Source: CAXBCP01 sp047638395
GTDB lineage: Bacteria > Pseudomonadota > Alphaproteobacteria > MPNO01 > UBA830
Length of the DNA: 64,000 nucleotides
Reading direction: 5' to 3'
NCBI GenBank assembly: GCA_047638395.1
Contig: JBLIMV010000026.1
Span: 12,599 to 76,598 of the forward strand
Positions within the stretch are counted from its first letter, which is position 1; every line of letters begins with the position of its first letter. Made by a program: the position numbers and the translations under genes. Below are positions 22,058-31,026 of this stretch, piece by piece. The notes below the pieces were generated by a model. It ran no database searches and was not told the origin of the DNA. It worked only from the letters and a program-made list of their open reading frames with translations.

Positions 22058-22627
22058 TTAGGCCGTCTCCCCGGCATGGCGCAGCAGTTTTTTCAGCAGG
22101 CCCGACAACTGCGTAAGCTCTTTCGCCGTCAGGCAATCGGTCAGGCGCGCTTCGTTGGCCAGATGCGCCGGCGTGATCATCTCAATCAGCTTCACCGCCG
22201 ACGGCGTGAGACGCACGAGCACACCGCGCCGGTCATCCGGGTTGGGGCGGCGCTCGACATGGCCCATTTTTTCCAGCCGGTCGAGCCGCGCCGTCATGCC
22301 GCCGGACGAGCTCATGGTGATCTCGAACAGGCGCGACGGGGTGAGCTCATACGGCGCGCCGGAACGCCGCAACGCCGCCAGCACATCGAACTCCCCGCGC
22401 TGGAGGCCATAATCGGCAAAAAGCGGCGAGATGTGTTTGGTATCGATGACCGTCGCGGTCTCGCCCAGGCGGCCGAGGGCCTCCATCGGCGCCAGATCCC
22501 AGTCGGGAAATTCGACCGCCCACTGCGCAACCGCGCGGGCCGCCCGATCCTGCTGGTTGGTTTTTGGCGGGGCAGAAGCCGCCTGCCCGGTCTTCGGCAT
22601 GCTCATAGCATCCTCATTTTTAGCCAC
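22058..22627 (-). CDS. MarR-family transcriptional regulator
   Basis: A 189-residue winged-helix regulator: LQRGEFDVLAALRRSGAPYELTPSRLFEITMSSSGGMTARLDRLEKMGHVERRPNPDDRRGVLVRLT is the MarR DNA-recognition region and wing (residues about 75-145). It is divergent from the EamA-type exporter gene, and the 88-bp spacer carries a 15-bp direct repeat with a palindromic core, so it probably represses that exporter and itself until a ligand binds. A start at MSMPKTG, 7 codons later, is also possible. Confidence 0.85.
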   Translation of the reverse strand: MAKNEDAMSMPKTGQAASAPPKTNQQDRAARAVAQWAVEFPDWDLAPMEALGRLGETATVIDTKHISPLFADYGLQRGEFDVLAALRRSGAPYELTPSRLFEITMSSSGGMTARLDRLEKMGHVERRPNPDDRRGVLVRLTPSAVKLIEMITPAHLANEARLTDCLTAKELTQLSGLLKKLLRHAGETA

Positions 22628-22631
22628 TTGT

Positions 22632-22661
22632 CTTTATATCAAGATACTTTATATAAAGATA
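22632..22661. promoter_or_regulatory. Probable MarR operator in divergent spacer
   Basis: CTTTATATCAAGATA (22632-22646) and CTTTATATAAAGATA (22647-22661) are a direct 15-bp repeat with one mismatch. The second contains the perfect palindrome CTTTATATAAAG. Position between a marR gene and its divergent exporter is typical of the operator. Confidence 0.55.
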
Positions 22662-22715
22662 CATGTTGTTCAATACTTCCCCCATTTGGGACCTTACGCA
22701 CATACAGGAACCATC

Positions 22716-23663
22716 ATGACAGAACCTGTACCCGCATCGCTTCCCGTCCGTTCTCCCCTGCAGGCGCCTTTGCTGCTGCTGGTGACCGGCACCCTGCTGA
22801 CGGTCACCATCGTCCTGTCGCGCATGGCGGGTACCGACGGCGCACCGATGCTGTGGTTCGTCTCCGTCAGCATGGGCGGCGGCGGTGTGGTGCTGCTGGC
22901 GATCGCTGCTCTGTCGGGTCAGGCGAGGGGCGTGTGGAAAATCCTGCTCGCCTACAGTCTCGGCGCCGGTATTTTTCAGGCAACTTCCATGGCGACGGCC
23001 TATCTCGCGGTAGCCCATGTCGGAGTCGGCTATATCTCTCTCGCCTTCGCCTTTCCGCTGTTGATTACCTATGTGCTGGCCCTCGCCGTCGGCATGGAAC
23101 GCCTGGTCTGGCTGCGCGCTGCCGGCGTGACGGTAGGCCTTGCTGGCGGGTTAATGATCGCGGTCTCGAAATACAACGGCCTGGCGGGTGATGGGGCTGA
23201 AGATCAGGCTGCAGATACCGCCGCCCTCGGGTGGATCATCGCCGCGTCGGCCATACCGTTCATCCTCGCGGGTGGCAATCTGTACCGCACCCGCTACTGG
23301 CCGAAAGGCGCGCCGCCGCTACTGCTGGCCGCCCTGATGCTGATCTTTGCCGGCGTGCTGACCGCGAGCGCAGCGCTAACACTAGAAGGCACGGCGGCCG
23401 CCACCGCACTTTGGCAGAACCCGTCTTTGCTGACGCTGACGGTGATAAACATCGCCGCCTTCGCCCTCAAATTCGTGACATATTTTCAGCTCCAGCACGT
23501 GGCGGGACCGGTTTATCTGAGCCAGATCGGCTCGGTCGGGGCCGCCGTCGGCATCCCGGTCGCGGTGATGTATTTCGGCGAAACCCTGCCCGACGGGTTT
23601 ACGCTGGCCGTGGTGCTGATCGTCGCCGGCGCCGTGCTGTTCCAGTTGCGGTCGTCACGTTAG
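22716..23663 (+). CDS. EamA/DMT-family membrane exporter
   Basis: A 315-residue polytopic protein with about ten transmembrane helices in two EamA halves (LLLLVTGTLLTVTIVLSRMAG ... YISLAFAFPLLITYVLALAVGMERL; second half from AALGWIIAASAIPFILAGG to FTLAVVLIVAGAVLFQL). DMT transporters export amino acids, metabolites or drugs. The ATG at 22716 begins MTEPVPASLP; longer frames would overlap the marR gene. A short hairpin (23671-23690) lies just past the stop but has no T tract. Confidence 0.8.
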   Translation: MTEPVPASLPVRSPLQAPLLLLVTGTLLTVTIVLSRMAGTDGAPMLWFVSVSMGGGGVVLLAIAALSGQARGVWKILLAYSLGAGIFQATSMATAYLAVAHVGVGYISLAFAFPLLITYVLALAVGMERLVWLRAAGVTVGLAGGLMIAVSKYNGLAGDGAEDQAADTAALGWIIAASAIPFILAGGNLYRTRYWPKGAPPLLLAALMLIFAGVLTASAALTLEGTAAATALWQNPSLLTLTVINIAAFALKFVTYFQLQHVAGPVYLSQIGSVGAAVGIPVAVMYFGETLPDGFTLAVVLIVAGAVLFQLRSSR

Positions 23664-23826
23664 AGCTATTCACCGTTGCAATGAACGGTGTCACGCTGAC
23701 AAATCTGGCGATGGAGAAAGCGCTCGACCCTGCTTGAGGCGCCAACGCAGCGTTTGATTTGCAGACCGTTCGGTGCAAAAGTATGGCCGAAAATCAGAAA
23801 AATCCCCTTTCAGAGAGGAAATCCTA

Positions 23827-24960
23827 ATGGCACCCGATTCAAACTCCGGACCCGCGCTGATCGGAATCGAACCCACGATCTATCCTGAGAACGACCTCAC
23901 GCAACGGCCGCTGGCCCGCTCGAAGTTTCTCAAAAACACGTGGTACGTCGCCATGCCGTCCGAGGAGCTGAAGGAAGGCGAGATCGTGCACCGCACGCTT
24001 CTCAACCAGCCGGTCGCGTTCTACCGCAGGGAGGACGGCGGTGTCGCCGCGATCCACGACATGTGCCCGCACCGTCAGGTGCCGCTGTCGATGGGCACCC
24101 TCCAATCGGGCGACCGGGTCCAGTGCATTTATCACGGCCTTCAATTCGGCGCTGACGGCAAATGCGTGTACAACCCGCATGGCAGCCAGAAGATTTCCGA
24201 TGCGCTCCACCTGCCGAGCTACACGGTGGTCGAAAAGCACATGCTTTTGTGGATCTGGATGGGCGACAAGCCGGCCGATCTCGACCTGATCCCGGATTAC
24301 AGCTGCCTTGACGACAGCCCGAAACTGCACGTCACGGATTTCGGGTACCTGAACGCGAAATGCCACTACGGCCTGATGATCGACAACCTGCTGGATCTCA
24401 GTCACATCTGCTTCACCCATGCTGGCATCCTCGGCAATCCGGATACCGCCGAAACCGATCCGGACGTGACTGTCGAGGGCGACACCGTCACCGTGTCCCG
24501 CTATTCCGAGGATGCGGAAACGCCCGGCATGATCAAAATGTTCACCGACGATCCGGAACTGCAGGCCCGCGGCAAACAGTGGACAGCGATCACCTGGTAC
24601 CCTGCCTCGAACCTGCTGCTCAATTTCGGCGCCTGCAAGGTCGGCGAACCCCGGGAAAACGGCACCGGCTACCTGGCGCTGCACTGGCTGACGCCGGAAA
24701 CCGACCGTACGACGCATTACTACTACGCCGCGGTACGCTGGGGCGTGCAGACCGATGACAAACGCAGCGAGGAACTTCGCGAGCTGATCTACAAGATGCG
24801 GACTTTCGCCTTCGCCGACCAGGACATGCCGGTGATCGCGGCCCAGCAGGTGGCGCAGGATTCTCTGCCCCACGACCCGAACCCGGCGAAACTCAGCATC
24901 GATGCGGGTCCCAACGAGTATGAAAAGATCCTCAACCGGCTGATCGCCGAAGAGAACTGA
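23827..24960 (+). CDS. Rieske oxygenase, aromatic ring-hydroxylating or O-demethylase alpha subunit (VanA-like)
   Basis: A 377-residue Rieske non-heme iron oxygenase. The Rieske cluster is CPHRQVPLSMGTLQSGDRVQCIYHGLQFG (CxH...CxxH, residues about 80-110). The mononuclear iron motif is the DNLLDLSHICFTHAG region (Asp, His, His; about 190-205), with a C-terminal Asp in FAFADQDMPV. Length and the NTWYVAMPSEEL start match vanillate O-demethylase-type enzymes, which hydroxylate or demethylate aromatic compounds with electrons from a separate reductase. No reductase gene is adjacent. AGAGAGGAAA precedes the ATG. A strong terminator follows the gene. Confidence 0.88.
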   Translation: MAPDSNSGPALIGIEPTIYPENDLTQRPLARSKFLKNTWYVAMPSEELKEGEIVHRTLLNQPVAFYRREDGGVAAIHDMCPHRQVPLSMGTLQSGDRVQCIYHGLQFGADGKCVYNPHGSQKISDALHLPSYTVVEKHMLLWIWMGDKPADLDLIPDYSCLDDSPKLHVTDFGYLNAKCHYGLMIDNLLDLSHICFTHAGILGNPDTAETDPDVTVEGDTVTVSRYSEDAETPGMIKMFTDDPELQARGKQWTAITWYPASNLLLNFGACKVGEPRENGTGYLALHWLTPETDRTTHYYYAAVRWGVQTDDKRSEELRELIYKMRTFAFADQDMPVIAAQQVAQDSLPHDPNPAKLSIDAGPNEYEKILNRLIAEEN

Positions 24961-24990
24961 TCTCGCACCGGGATACGGGATGACGAATTG

Positions 24991-25020
24991 GGGAGCGGAC
25001 GACAGTCCGCTCCCTTTTCC
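24991..25020 (+). terminator. Rho-independent terminator of the Rieske gene
   Basis: A perfect 10-bp stem (GGGAGCGGAC pairing with GTCCGCTCCC) around the loop GACA, followed by TTTT. It begins 30 bp after the stop codon. Confidence 0.85.
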
Positions 25021-25206
25021 GTTCTATGGCCACGTCTTCCGAAACCGGCGGCGAGCCCGTAGTATTCGATTTAAGGGGATCCGGCTGTGGATCTGGATGG
25101 GCGCTAAACACACTGCCTGTCCTCCCATTTCCGGGATGAATGTGTTGCCGAGACTTGTGCCCGCCAGGACACAGCAGTATTGGGCGACTGGCAGGGCAGA
25201 ACGATC

Positions 25207-25827
25207 ATGACCGAGAATACGAAAAACCCAAGCACGCCCGAAAACGGCGCGCGCGGACGCAAAAACGTCGAGGCGAAACTGATCCGCGCCGCCTGCGCCC
25301 TGTTGTCGAAACGCGGCCCCCGGGCGCTGACGGTACGCGAGATTGCCCAGCATGCCGGGGTCAATCACGGCCAGGTCCATCATTACTTTAAAAGCAAAAA
25401 GGGCCTGCTGACCGAAGCCATGCGCGCCCTTGCCCGTGAGCATTGGGACAACACCACCGCACGTGACCGCGATGAACACGATGTCCCACCGCCACTCGCC
25501 CTTGCGCAGGACCAGGAATACATCATGGCGGTCATCCGCTGTGTCGTGGACGGGGAGATGGAGCTGGCGACGCTGGAGCTGGACGACGGCATATCGGTGC
25601 CGCGCCGAATTGTCGAAGGACTGATCAATGATCCGGATTTCGACCGCACGCCGGCGCAGGTAAAAGCGGTCGCAGCGACTTTTATGACAGCGGAACTCGC
25701 CTGGGCAGTGTTCGGCCAGTACATCCTGAAGATGGTCGATGCGGATCCTGCCGAAGCCGCTGAAGTAGAGGCCGCCATCGCCCGGACCTCACGCCTGTTC
25801 CTCGATAATCCCGACCTGCTGGTCTAG
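25207..25827 (+). CDS. TetR-family transcriptional regulator
   Basis: A 206-residue regulator with the TetR helix-turn-helix LIRAACALLSKRGPRALTVREIAQHAGVNHGQVHHYFKSKKGLLTEAM at residues about 25-72 and a variable all-helical ligand domain. An Asn/Pro-rich leader (MTENTKNPSTPENGARGRKN) precedes it. It sits between the Rieske oxygenase and the extradiol dioxygenase, and a palindrome upstream of the latter (25897-25910) is a likely binding site. The ligand is presumably the aromatic substrate or an intermediate. Confidence 0.88.
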   Translation: MTENTKNPSTPENGARGRKNVEAKLIRAACALLSKRGPRALTVREIAQHAGVNHGQVHHYFKSKKGLLTEAMRALAREHWDNTTARDRDEHDVPPPLALAQDQEYIMAVIRCVVDGEMELATLELDDGISVPRRIVEGLINDPDFDRTPAQVKAVAATFMTAELAWAVFGQYILKMVDADPAEAAEVEAAIARTSRLFLDNPDLLV

Positions 25828-25896
25828 CCCCTCTCCTCACCTGCCCCGTCATTTCGGGGCCCGAAAACACCCGCGGTTAAAACGCTGGACTATTTT

Positions 25897-25910
25897 TAGT
25901 CATTTGACTA
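25897..25910. promoter_or_regulatory. Candidate TetR operator (TAGTCA-TT-TGACTA)
   Basis: Perfect 6-bp arms around TT, located 74 bp before the extradiol dioxygenase start and 70 bp after the tetR stop. I did not find the same palindrome before the Rieske gene. Confidence 0.4.
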
Positions 25911-25983
25911 GAATCTACCTAATACCTGCGCTGCGGTTACTTGCGCATGCCCAGATCACACGCATTCCAACGGAGGAAAACGG

Positions 25984-26994
25984 ATGAGCCCGATTATCAA
26001 AGCAGACAGTGTCGTTTACCCGACGCTCCAGGTGCCCGATCTGGATGTGCAGGAAAAATTCCTGATCCATTTCGGCATGCATGTGGTCGAAAAAACCGCC
26101 GACATTCTCTACATGCGCGGCGAAGGCCCGCAGCCGTTCATCCATGTCACAAAACGCGGCGAACAGAAATTCATCGGCGCCGCCTATGCGGCATTATCGA
26201 TGGAAGACCTGGAGAAAATCAGCAAGGCCGACAGCTTCGGCGATATCGAGGAAATGACGTCGCCCGGCGGCGGCTTCAAAACATCCGCGGTCGATCCCAA
26301 CGGCATTGGTGTCGACGTGGTCTTTGGCATCGAGGCGCGCCAGACCGAGTCGGATCTTATGCCGATCGAGGTCAATGTCGGCGGCATCGGTGAAGAAAAT
26401 TTCCGGCGCATCAATCAGACAAAGCGCTTTCAGAAAGGCGCCTATCCCCGCATCAAGCGCTTTGGGCATTACGGCATCAACGTGCTGGATGTGCCCGCGT
26501 CACGCGATTGGTACAACGCGCATCTCGGCATTATCGCATCCGATATTCTGAAACCGCCGCCCGCCGATGACAATTGCCCCATCGTCGGCATTTTCGCCCG
26601 GCTCGACCGCGGCGCAAAACCTGCCGATCACCATTGTGTTTTCTGGCTGCCCGCCGAAGAGCTGTCGAATGGCAAGCCCGGGCTGAACCACGTGTCCTAC
26701 GAGATGGTCAATATCGACGATGTCTTCATGGGCCACGAAGTTCTGAAACGGAAAGGCTATCAGGCCGAATGGGGTGTCGGCCGGCACTATCAGGGAAGCC
26801 AGATATTCGATTACTGGCGCTCCCCCTTCATGCAGATCCACGAACACCAGACCGACGGCGACGTATTCGATAACACGATGCCGCCGCAGATCGTCGATGT
26901 ATCGGCGGATGGCGACCCCGAAGTGCCGGAAATGGTGTCATCCCAGTGGGGCACCGGCATTTCCGAAACCTTCGGCGACGAACGGGGCCTGTAA
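25984..26994 (+). CDS. VOC-superfamily type I extradiol dioxygenase-like
   Basis: A 336-residue two-domain VOC protein. Likely metal ligands in the C-terminal domain are His in RIKRFGHYGINVLDV (about 163), His in PGLNHVSYEM (about 240) and Glu in PFMQIHEHQTDG (about 285). This is the His-His-Glu facial triad of type I extradiol ring-cleavage enzymes such as catechol 2,3-dioxygenases. The N-terminal VOC domain lacks ligands, as is normal. It follows a tetR gene and is preceded by a strong GGAGG site. Probably cleaves a catechol-like product of the pathway; exact substrate unknown. Confidence 0.75.
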   Translation: MSPIIKADSVVYPTLQVPDLDVQEKFLIHFGMHVVEKTADILYMRGEGPQPFIHVTKRGEQKFIGAAYAALSMEDLEKISKADSFGDIEEMTSPGGGFKTSAVDPNGIGVDVVFGIEARQTESDLMPIEVNVGGIGEENFRRINQTKRFQKGAYPRIKRFGHYGINVLDVPASRDWYNAHLGIIASDILKPPPADDNCPIVGIFARLDRGAKPADHHCVFWLPAEELSNGKPGLNHVSYEMVNIDDVFMGHEVLKRKGYQAEWGVGRHYQGSQIFDYWRSPFMQIHEHQTDGDVFDNTMPPQIVDVSADGDPEVPEMVSSQWGTGISETFGDERGL

Positions 26995-27041
26995 GACAGC
27001 ACGCCACGACACCCGGGCGCTGCTGCCCCCGGGCAGCGCCG

Positions 27042-28106
27042 TCAGCGCCAGCCCAGCGCCGGCGCGATATGGGTCAGGATCGATTCAATGACATGGGCGT
27101 TGTAATCGACACCGAGCTGGTTGGGCACGGTGAGCAACAGGGTGTCAGCCTCGGCGATCGCTTCGTCCTGCGCCAGCTCCGCGATGAGACGCTCCGGCTC
27201 CGCGGCGTAAGAGCGGCCGAAGATGGACCGGGTATTCGGGTCGATATGGCCGATCTGGTCCTGGCTCTGGCGTTCGCCCCCGAAATAGGTGCGGTCCCGG
27301 TCATCGACCAGGGCAAAGATGCTCCGGCTGACGGAAACCCGTGCGTCGCGGCCATGACCGGCATCGGCCCACGCGGCGCGATAGGCGCGGATCTGCTTGG
27401 CCTGCTGAACGTGGAACGGCTCACCGCTCTCATCGGTCTTGAGGGTCGAGCTCTGCAGGTGCATCCCCAGCTTCGCCGCCCAGATGGACGTTGCGTTGGT
27501 GGACGCGCCCCACCAGATGCGTTCGCGCAGACCTTCCGAATGGGGTTCCAGACGGAGCATCCCTGTCGGGTTCGGAAACATTGGAGTCGGGTTTGGCTGC
27601 GCGAAACCTTCGCCCTGCAGCACATTGAGGAGGACTTCGGTATGACGCCGGGCCATGTCAGCGCCGTTCTCGTCCCCCGTCTTGTCACCCGCCTCACCCT
27701 CGCCCCCCGTCTCATCCCCGGCGGGCCCGTAGCCGAAATACCGCCAGCCGTCGATGACCTGTTCGGGCGAGCCGCGGCTGATACCTAGCTGGAGCCGCCC
27801 CTCGGCGATCAGATCGGCAGCACCGGCATCCTCGGCCATATAGAGCGGGTTCTCGTAGCGCATATCGATCACGCCGGTACCGATTTCGATGCGCTTGGTC
27901 TTCGCACCGACCGCCGCCAGCAGCGGGAAGGGTGACGCAAGCTGTCGGGCAAAGTGATGCACCCGGAAATACGCGCCGTCCGCGCCCAGTTCCTCGGCGG
28001 CGACCGCAAGATCGATGGACTGCAACAGCGCATCCGACGCAGAGCGTGTCTGCGAACCCTGCGACGGCGTCCAGTGCCCGAAAGACAGGAACCCGATTTT
28101 TTTCAT
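27042..28106 (-). CDS. LLM class flavin-dependent oxidoreductase
   Basis: A 354-residue luciferase-like monooxygenase starting MKKIGFLSFGHWTPSQGSQT, with YFRVHHFARQLASPFPLLAAVGAKTKRIEIGTGVIDMRYENPLYMAEDAGAADL and LQLGISRGSPEQVIDG. I chose the Met at 28106 because this is the usual N-terminal strand. A low-complexity Gly/Glu/Asp/Thr insertion (GDETGGEGEAGDKTGDENG, around residue 152) interrupts the barrel loop. Convergent with the extradiol gene; the 47-bp gap holds a GC hairpin. Confidence 0.82.
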   Translation of the reverse strand: MKKIGFLSFGHWTPSQGSQTRSASDALLQSIDLAVAAEELGADGAYFRVHHFARQLASPFPLLAAVGAKTKRIEIGTGVIDMRYENPLYMAEDAGAADLIAEGRLQLGISRGSPEQVIDGWRYFGYGPAGDETGGEGEAGDKTGDENGADMARRHTEVLLNVLQGEGFAQPNPTPMFPNPTGMLRLEPHSEGLRERIWWGASTNATSIWAAKLGMHLQSSTLKTDESGEPFHVQQAKQIRAYRAAWADAGHGRDARVSVSRSIFALVDDRDRTYFGGERQSQDQIGHIDPNTRSIFGRSYAAEPERLIAELAQDEAIAEADTLLLTVPNQLGVDYNAHVIESILTHIAPALGWR

Positions 28107-28342
28107 TGGTGCATCCGTTTGTTTACCGGCGCCACTCCTCGCGCGCCATGCGTTCTGCGTCAAGGGGAGAGCGCCGGGTTGCGCGTCTCTTCAGACACAA
28201 GGGCGGCCCGCAGCGCAGGATTGCGGGCTTCGCTTCCAATTGGCGGATATGGATGTCCGAGCCTTGTCGGAAGCGGTCCTGACACAACCTTCCCAAATAC
28301 GTCTGCCTCTCGCCGGCAGCGGACATGCATCTCAACGATGAG

Positions 28343-29408
28343 ATGTTACACTATAGGGTATTGTGTAACATCGAATGCGCCCAAAGGTTCGATTTCGGCG
28401 CAGAAGCGGTCCTGATGCGAGCCGCATGCAACGTCCGTCCAATGTTGTAGAAAACCTTTTGGAAGGCTACCGTCAATCGTGTTGGTTGTGAAATAGATCG
28501 AGAGGCAGTCTTGTTCTGGTTTGATCGCGTTAAAAAACCTATGTGCATTGGAATACTTTCGTTTCTTGGCACATTTCCGGCTACGCATGCACAAACTCAA
28601 ATGGCTAATTTTCTGACCGCCAATCCGCCGTTGCCGGCGGTGCGGTAATACTGAAGGGCCTAATATGACCCGGAATTTGTACGATCCAAGCCATTACCTT
28701 GCTGTCGGTATGGTGATGTTTGCTTTTGGCGCGGTCGTGTATCTGGTTCATGTGGTCGTTGGATATTTTTTCTTCAAAAAACTCGGCACAGGGAGAAAAT
28801 TGAATTATTGGATCTCCCTGATGCCATCTTTGTTTTTCGTGCTCATTTTAGAGATATTTCTATCCAAAACGGATATCCGACATGACGTTTTGGCGGGGCT
28901 GTCATTTTTTGTTGTTTTGTTAAATACATTATTGGTGGGGCATGTGTTTAACAATAGCGATGTCAATCAATACGTAAAAAAACATCGTATCGCAAGTATT
29001 CCATTCTTTGTATCTTTGCCATTATTGGGTTTGTGTGTCCAATTTCTGTGGCTGTTTTTAAGTATCAGACGCTCGAAGCTATTGTTTCGCGCGTAGGTAT
29101 CGAAGTGTAATCGGCGGCGTCCAGCGTCGGATACCGGAAAAAATGATCGTTCAGGGCTTGGACGGGACCAACTCAATGGGGCGTCGCAATACTTCATCTT
29201 TAACGCACAAGATGGAGTGTTCAGATGAAGCGACGGCATCGGAGTGTGGCCAGTCCACCCATGTTACACTATTGAGTATAGTGTAACATTGACGCGCCGC
29301 TCAGCGACAAAATCCGCAGTTTTCGGTCGTTGGCGAGGCCAAAAAACAACGCAGGCATGTGACACTTCCTTAGGCTGATCTGTAACATCGAGGCTAACCC
29401 GCTGAATT
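28343..29408 (+). mobile_element. Cassette-like element, right copy (palindrome-bounded)
   Basis: End B (28343-28371) is an imperfect palindrome with ATGTTACAC / GTGTAACAT arms. It is followed by AT-rich cargo with a 143-codon gene, then end A (29261-29289, ATGTTACACTAT and its exact complement around TGAGT), then about 120 bp homologous to the left copy. Order and orientation of B, gene, A and arm are the same as in the left element, but the whole is inverted in the chromosome and the cargo is unrelated. The two copies bound about 27 kb as inverted repeats. No recombinase is present. Confidence 0.55.
28665..29096 (+). CDS. Small AT-rich membrane protein, cargo of right element
   Basis: A 143-residue protein with four likely transmembrane helices (YLAVGMVMFAFGAVVYLVHVVVGYFFF; YWISLMPSLFFVLILEIFL; VLAGLSFFVVLLNTLLVG; IPFFVSLPLLGLCVQFLWLFL). 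Base composition is markedly AT-rich relative to the surroundings, with many ATA/AAT/TTT codons, a sign of foreign origin. No family recognised. It is bounded by the palindromic ends and so looks like element cargo. Membrane proteins of this size occur among anti-phage and toxin-type accessory genes, but nothing here proves such a role. Confidence 0.6.
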   Translation: MTRNLYDPSHYLAVGMVMFAFGAVVYLVHVVVGYFFFKKLGTGRKLNYWISLMPSLFFVLILEIFLSKTDIRHDVLAGLSFFVVLLNTLLVGHVFNNSDVNQYVKKHRIASIPFFVSLPLLGLCVQFLWLFLSIRRSKLLFRA

Positions 29409-29645
29409 CCAGTGCCGAGTTTATGAATCGGGAAGTGCGGGACTATCAGGTAGAAAATGTCGCTTCTGGATTAGGAACGGACATGCAGCTGCTGAATGCC
29501 CGCTCATGGGCGGCGGGGGGAATGCGCCCTGCCGCTCTGATCCGTTTGGCGAGGATCCCAAGGGCAGCATTTCAGTATGCTGTTTATGCTGGTAGTCTCC
29601 CGGCGCTCATCAACTAAAATCAACTTCACATGGAGAAGCGTCGAC

Positions 29646-30026
29646 ATGTTTTCGCACATCGTCATCGGCACTCACGATATTGCTGTCGCCAAAAAATTCT
29701 ACGATGCGGCCCTGGGCGCAATGGGTGTGCCGGAAGGCGTCGCCAATGAAGCAAAACAAAGAGTTTACTACCGGACGCCCACGGGCACATTGATCGTCGC
29801 CAAGCCGATAGACGGGAACCCCGCAACTGTCGGAAATGGCAGCACACTCGGCTTCAAGTGCGAGAACACTGACCAGGCTGACGCTTTTCACGATAATGCC
29901 GTGGCAAACGGCGGTTCCAGCGTTGAAGACCCGCCGGGCTGGCGCGATACGGGCGATCGCAAACTTTACCTTGCCTATGTCCGGGACCCTTCCGGGAACA
30001 AACTCTGCGCCATGCATCACGGGTAA
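29646..30026 (+). CDS. VOC-family (glyoxalase-like) protein
   Basis: A 126-residue single VOC module: MFSHIVIGTHDIAVAKKFYDAALGAMG at the start, YRTPTGTLIVAKPI, GFKCENTDQADAFHDNAVANGG and YLAYVRDPSGNKLCAMHH at the end. This is the common small glyoxalase/bleomycin-resistance-like fold. Candidate metal ligands are the His near the N-terminus and residues near the C-terminal CAMHH. The ATG at 29646 follows ATGGAGAAG. Isolated gene next to the right cassette element; function cannot be assigned more closely. Confidence 0.8.
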   Translation: MFSHIVIGTHDIAVAKKFYDAALGAMGVPEGVANEAKQRVYYRTPTGTLIVAKPIDGNPATVGNGSTLGFKCENTDQADAFHDNAVANGGSSVEDPPGWRDTGDRKLYLAYVRDPSGNKLCAMHHG

Positions 30027-30107
30027 CCGTTCAGGTCCGCCCTTCAGCCCGGTCCGGATTGCGGCGTCGCGGTTAAGCAGGCGGCGGGCGGACGGGCTGA
30101 ATACGGG

Positions 30108-30899
30108 CTAAAGAATACCCACTTCCGACAGTGCATCCGTCAGGTCGTCGCCAAAATCTGTGCCCTTGCGGATGATTGGCACGTGCTCCGGCAGGCCGTC
30201 TGCCATGGCTTCTTCCTTGGTGTCCGCGGTGATCAGGGCCACGGGAATCGCACCGGTTGCCGGCATGGCGCGGAACGCGCTGACCAGGTCGACGCCGGAC
30301 AGTGTGTCGAGCACGCCGGTGACGATGATCAGGTCCGGGCGCATCATCGACGCGATCTCGATCGCCTTGAACGAATTTCCTTCGCGGGTCACACGGTACC
30401 CGCAGGCCTGCAATTCCCGCATCACGTGACGCGATGCCGCGTCGTCGGGCATGACCACGAAGACCTCGATATCCTGTGCCGCGACATCGCCGAAATCGGC
30501 CGAGCGCCGCGACGGCAGCTTGCGGATAAACTCCGCGACATTGATGCCTTTTTCCTTGATCGTGCCGTCGACCAGATCACCGAGCGTGTCGACAAATATC
30601 TGCATGTCGGCGACATGGCCTGCATTCGCATCTTTAAGATCGGCGAGAAAATCCTCGAACCGGTGGGCGACGACGCCCGTCAGGCTGTAGCCGCAGCTCG
30701 CCGCGATCCCTTTCAGACTATGCGCAACCCGGTACAGGCTGTCGCGATCGTCGGACGAAATCGTGCCGGCCTCGCGGCCTGCCTCCAGAATGACGTCCGC
30801 CTTTTCAAGAAGGTCGGATGCGGAATCGCGGAATTCCACCTCGAGCTGCTGAATGAGCTCATTGCCATTATCCGCACCCGCCTGATTTTTCGACGCCAT
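30108..30899 (-). CDS. Hpt phosphotransfer domain fused to a degenerate receiver
   Basis: A 263-residue signalling protein. Residues 10-125 form an Hpt helical bundle with the phosphorylatable His60 in RVAHSLKGIAASCG. Residues about 143-260 form a receiver-like domain. It keeps the acidic pair (PDD at 151-153), the switch Thr (LITADT) and the Lys (IRKG), but the phospho-acceptor Asp is replaced by Thr194 (PDLIIVTGVLDTLSG). The receiver should thus be unable to take phosphate in the normal way. No kinase gene is adjacent. Likely a phosphorelay modulator or sink. Confidence 0.8.
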   Translation of the reverse strand: MASKNQAGADNGNELIQQLEVEFRDSASDLLEKADVILEAGREAGTISSDDRDSLYRVAHSLKGIAASCGYSLTGVVAHRFEDFLADLKDANAGHVADMQIFVDTLGDLVDGTIKEKGINVAEFIRKLPSRRSADFGDVAAQDIEVFVVMPDDAASRHVMRELQACGYRVTREGNSFKAIEIASMMRPDLIIVTGVLDTLSGVDLVSAFRAMPATGAIPVALITADTKEEAMADGLPEHVPIIRKGTDFGDDLTDALSEVGIL

Positions 30900-31026
30900 C
30901 GGTTTCTCGCTCTCTAATTCATGCCGTTGGCGGGCAGTTAAGCAACAAACCTCTTAAATTTCCGTTGATCGATCCGGAATGCTAAGATAGCTAACTAAAG
31001 ACAAAAACCGGGAGAAAACGGGGATT

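Noticed and set aside
23671..23690. Hairpin CACCGTT / AACGGTG after the EamA gene as terminator
   Set aside because: Stem is only 7 bp and no T run follows; could be a weak or Rho-dependent end.
28346..28600. 84-codon minus-strand frame in the right cassette
   Set aside because: Ends inside palindrome B like the shadow frame in the left copy, has no ribosome site and no recognisable motif. It could be a gene fragment but cannot be supported.
29423..29617. 64-codon plus-strand frame before the VOC gene
   Set aside because: Low-complexity Ala/Arg composition, no ribosome site, in a region that looks non-coding.
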